Positions 5,231-5,542 of a stretch of 5,542 nucleotides of DNA are shown piece after piece. The stretch spans positions 1 to 5,542 of the forward strand of contig JAITPP010000006.1 of assembly GCA_031289385.1 (NCBI GenBank). Reading direction: 5' to 3'. Each line of letters opens with the position of its first letter. Position 1 is the stretch's first letter. The DNA is from Prevotellaceae bacterium (GTDB lineage Bacteria; Bacteroidota; Bacteroidia; Bacteroidales; UBA932). The notes under the pieces were generated by a model, which saw only the letters and a program-made list of their open reading frames with translations, ran no database searches and was not told the DNA's origin. Position numbers and translations under genes: made by a program.

Positions 5231-5342
5231 TAAGTCGTAAGTCGTAAGTTGTAAGTCGTAAGTTGTAAGTCATAAGTTGTAAGTCATAAGTTGTAAGTCG
5301 TAAGTTGTAAGTCGTAAGTCATAAGTCGTAAGTCATAAGTCG
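5231..5342. repeat. Heptamer tandem repeat TAAGTYR, array 2
   Basis: Sixteen consecutive 7-bp units with no spacing errors. The first five bases, TAAGT, never vary; the last two are CG (7 units), TG (5) or CA (4), never TA. The array has the same unit and orientation as the shorter one at 4025-4087, so the OmpA-like gene lies between direct repeats. Such heptamer arrays recall the short tandem repeats of filamentous cyanobacteria, but no relationship is implied. Confidence 0.92.
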
Positions 5343-5375
5343 AAGTTATAGAAGTTAAGAAGTTATAGAAGTTAT
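5342..5375. repeat. 17-bp tandem duplication (GAAGTTATA plus GAAGTTAA)
   Basis: Two adjacent 17-bp copies, GAAGTTATAGAAGTTAA and the same sequence ending in T, each made of two GAAGTTA half-units. It bridges the two heptamer arrays and shares its AAGT core with the first. Confidence 0.75.
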
Positions 5376-5387
5376 TTGTGAATAACT

Positions 5388-5471
5388 CTTACCTCTTAAT
5401 TCTTAATTCTTACCTCTTCATTCTTAATTCTTAATTCTTAATTCTTACCTCTTCATTCTTCATTCTTAATT
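5388..5471. repeat. Heptamer tandem repeat CTTAATT
   Basis: Twelve consecutive 7-bp units of three types: CTTAATT (6), CTTACCT (3) and CTTCATT (3). The order is not random-looking: CTTACCT is followed twice by CTTCATT. Together with the preceding arrays it fills most of the gene-free 407 bp after 5135. No coding sequence or stable hairpin is seen there. Confidence 0.9.
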
Positions 5472-5501
5472 TATAAGATACTAACGGCTATATTTTAAAA
5501 A

Positions 5502-5533
5502 TTGTTTTTTTAAGATATTTTATTATAACTTTG
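5502..5533 (+). promoter_or_regulatory. Bacteroidota-type promoter for a gene beyond the window
   Basis: TTG (5502-5504) is followed after 21 nt by TAACTTTG (5526-5533) and then C. Both elements and the spacing fit the phylum's TTG / TAnnTTTG pattern, making this the best-formed promoter in the window. Transcription would start near 5538 and run rightward; the gene is not in view. Confidence 0.6.
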
Positions 5534-5542
5534 CTACGTTTT

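Noticed and set aside
4025..5471. CRISPR array
   Set aside because: Units are 7-9 bp and contiguous, without spacers, and no cas genes are present.

Overview
The window reads as chromosomal DNA of a member of the phylum Bacteroidota. Four things point there. The base composition is AT-rich. Several genes are preceded by the phylum's -7 promoter element, TAnnTTTG. No gene start has a Shine-Dalgarno sequence. The lipoproteins have loose lipoboxes followed by charged residues. Genus or species cannot be read from this stretch.

Layout, left to right. A hairpin terminator lies at about 16-52. Two adjacent minus-strand lipoprotein genes follow (128-901 and 954-1751); they are diverged tandem paralogs of unknown function, probably one operon from a promoter near 1813-1846. 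The 389-bp gap 1752-2140 has no gene and holds tandem repeats built on CGCAAAG and ATCTGCG. prfB (release factor 2) occupies 2141-3260 on the minus strand. It is whole, but only through the classic programmed +1 frameshift at an in-frame UGA (3195-3197); without it the reading frame looks 5'-truncated. An 82-bp divergent promoter region separates prfB from a plus-strand secreted D-Ala-D-Ala dipeptidase of the VanX/M15D family (3343-4017). Three blocks of 7-, 8- and 9-bp tandem repeats then lead to the terminator of a minus-strand OmpA-family lipoprotein gene (4251-5135). The last 407 bp hold that gene's promoter, two more heptamer arrays and a good plus-strand promoter (5502-5533) for a gene beyond the window.

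How the genes relate: the dipeptidase and the OmpA-like lipoprotein both concern the cell envelope (turnover of D-Ala-D-Ala, and tethering of outer membrane to peptidoglycan), and the two small lipoproteins are probably envelope or surface proteins. prfB is a housekeeping translation gene and need not be functionally linked. I see no defence system, mobile element, CRISPR array or RNA gene. The points most worth a second look are a strong internal Shine-Dalgarno in prfB in an organism that seems not to use one at gene starts, the paralogous lipoprotein pair, and the repeat arrays that bracket the OmpA-like gene in the same orientation.
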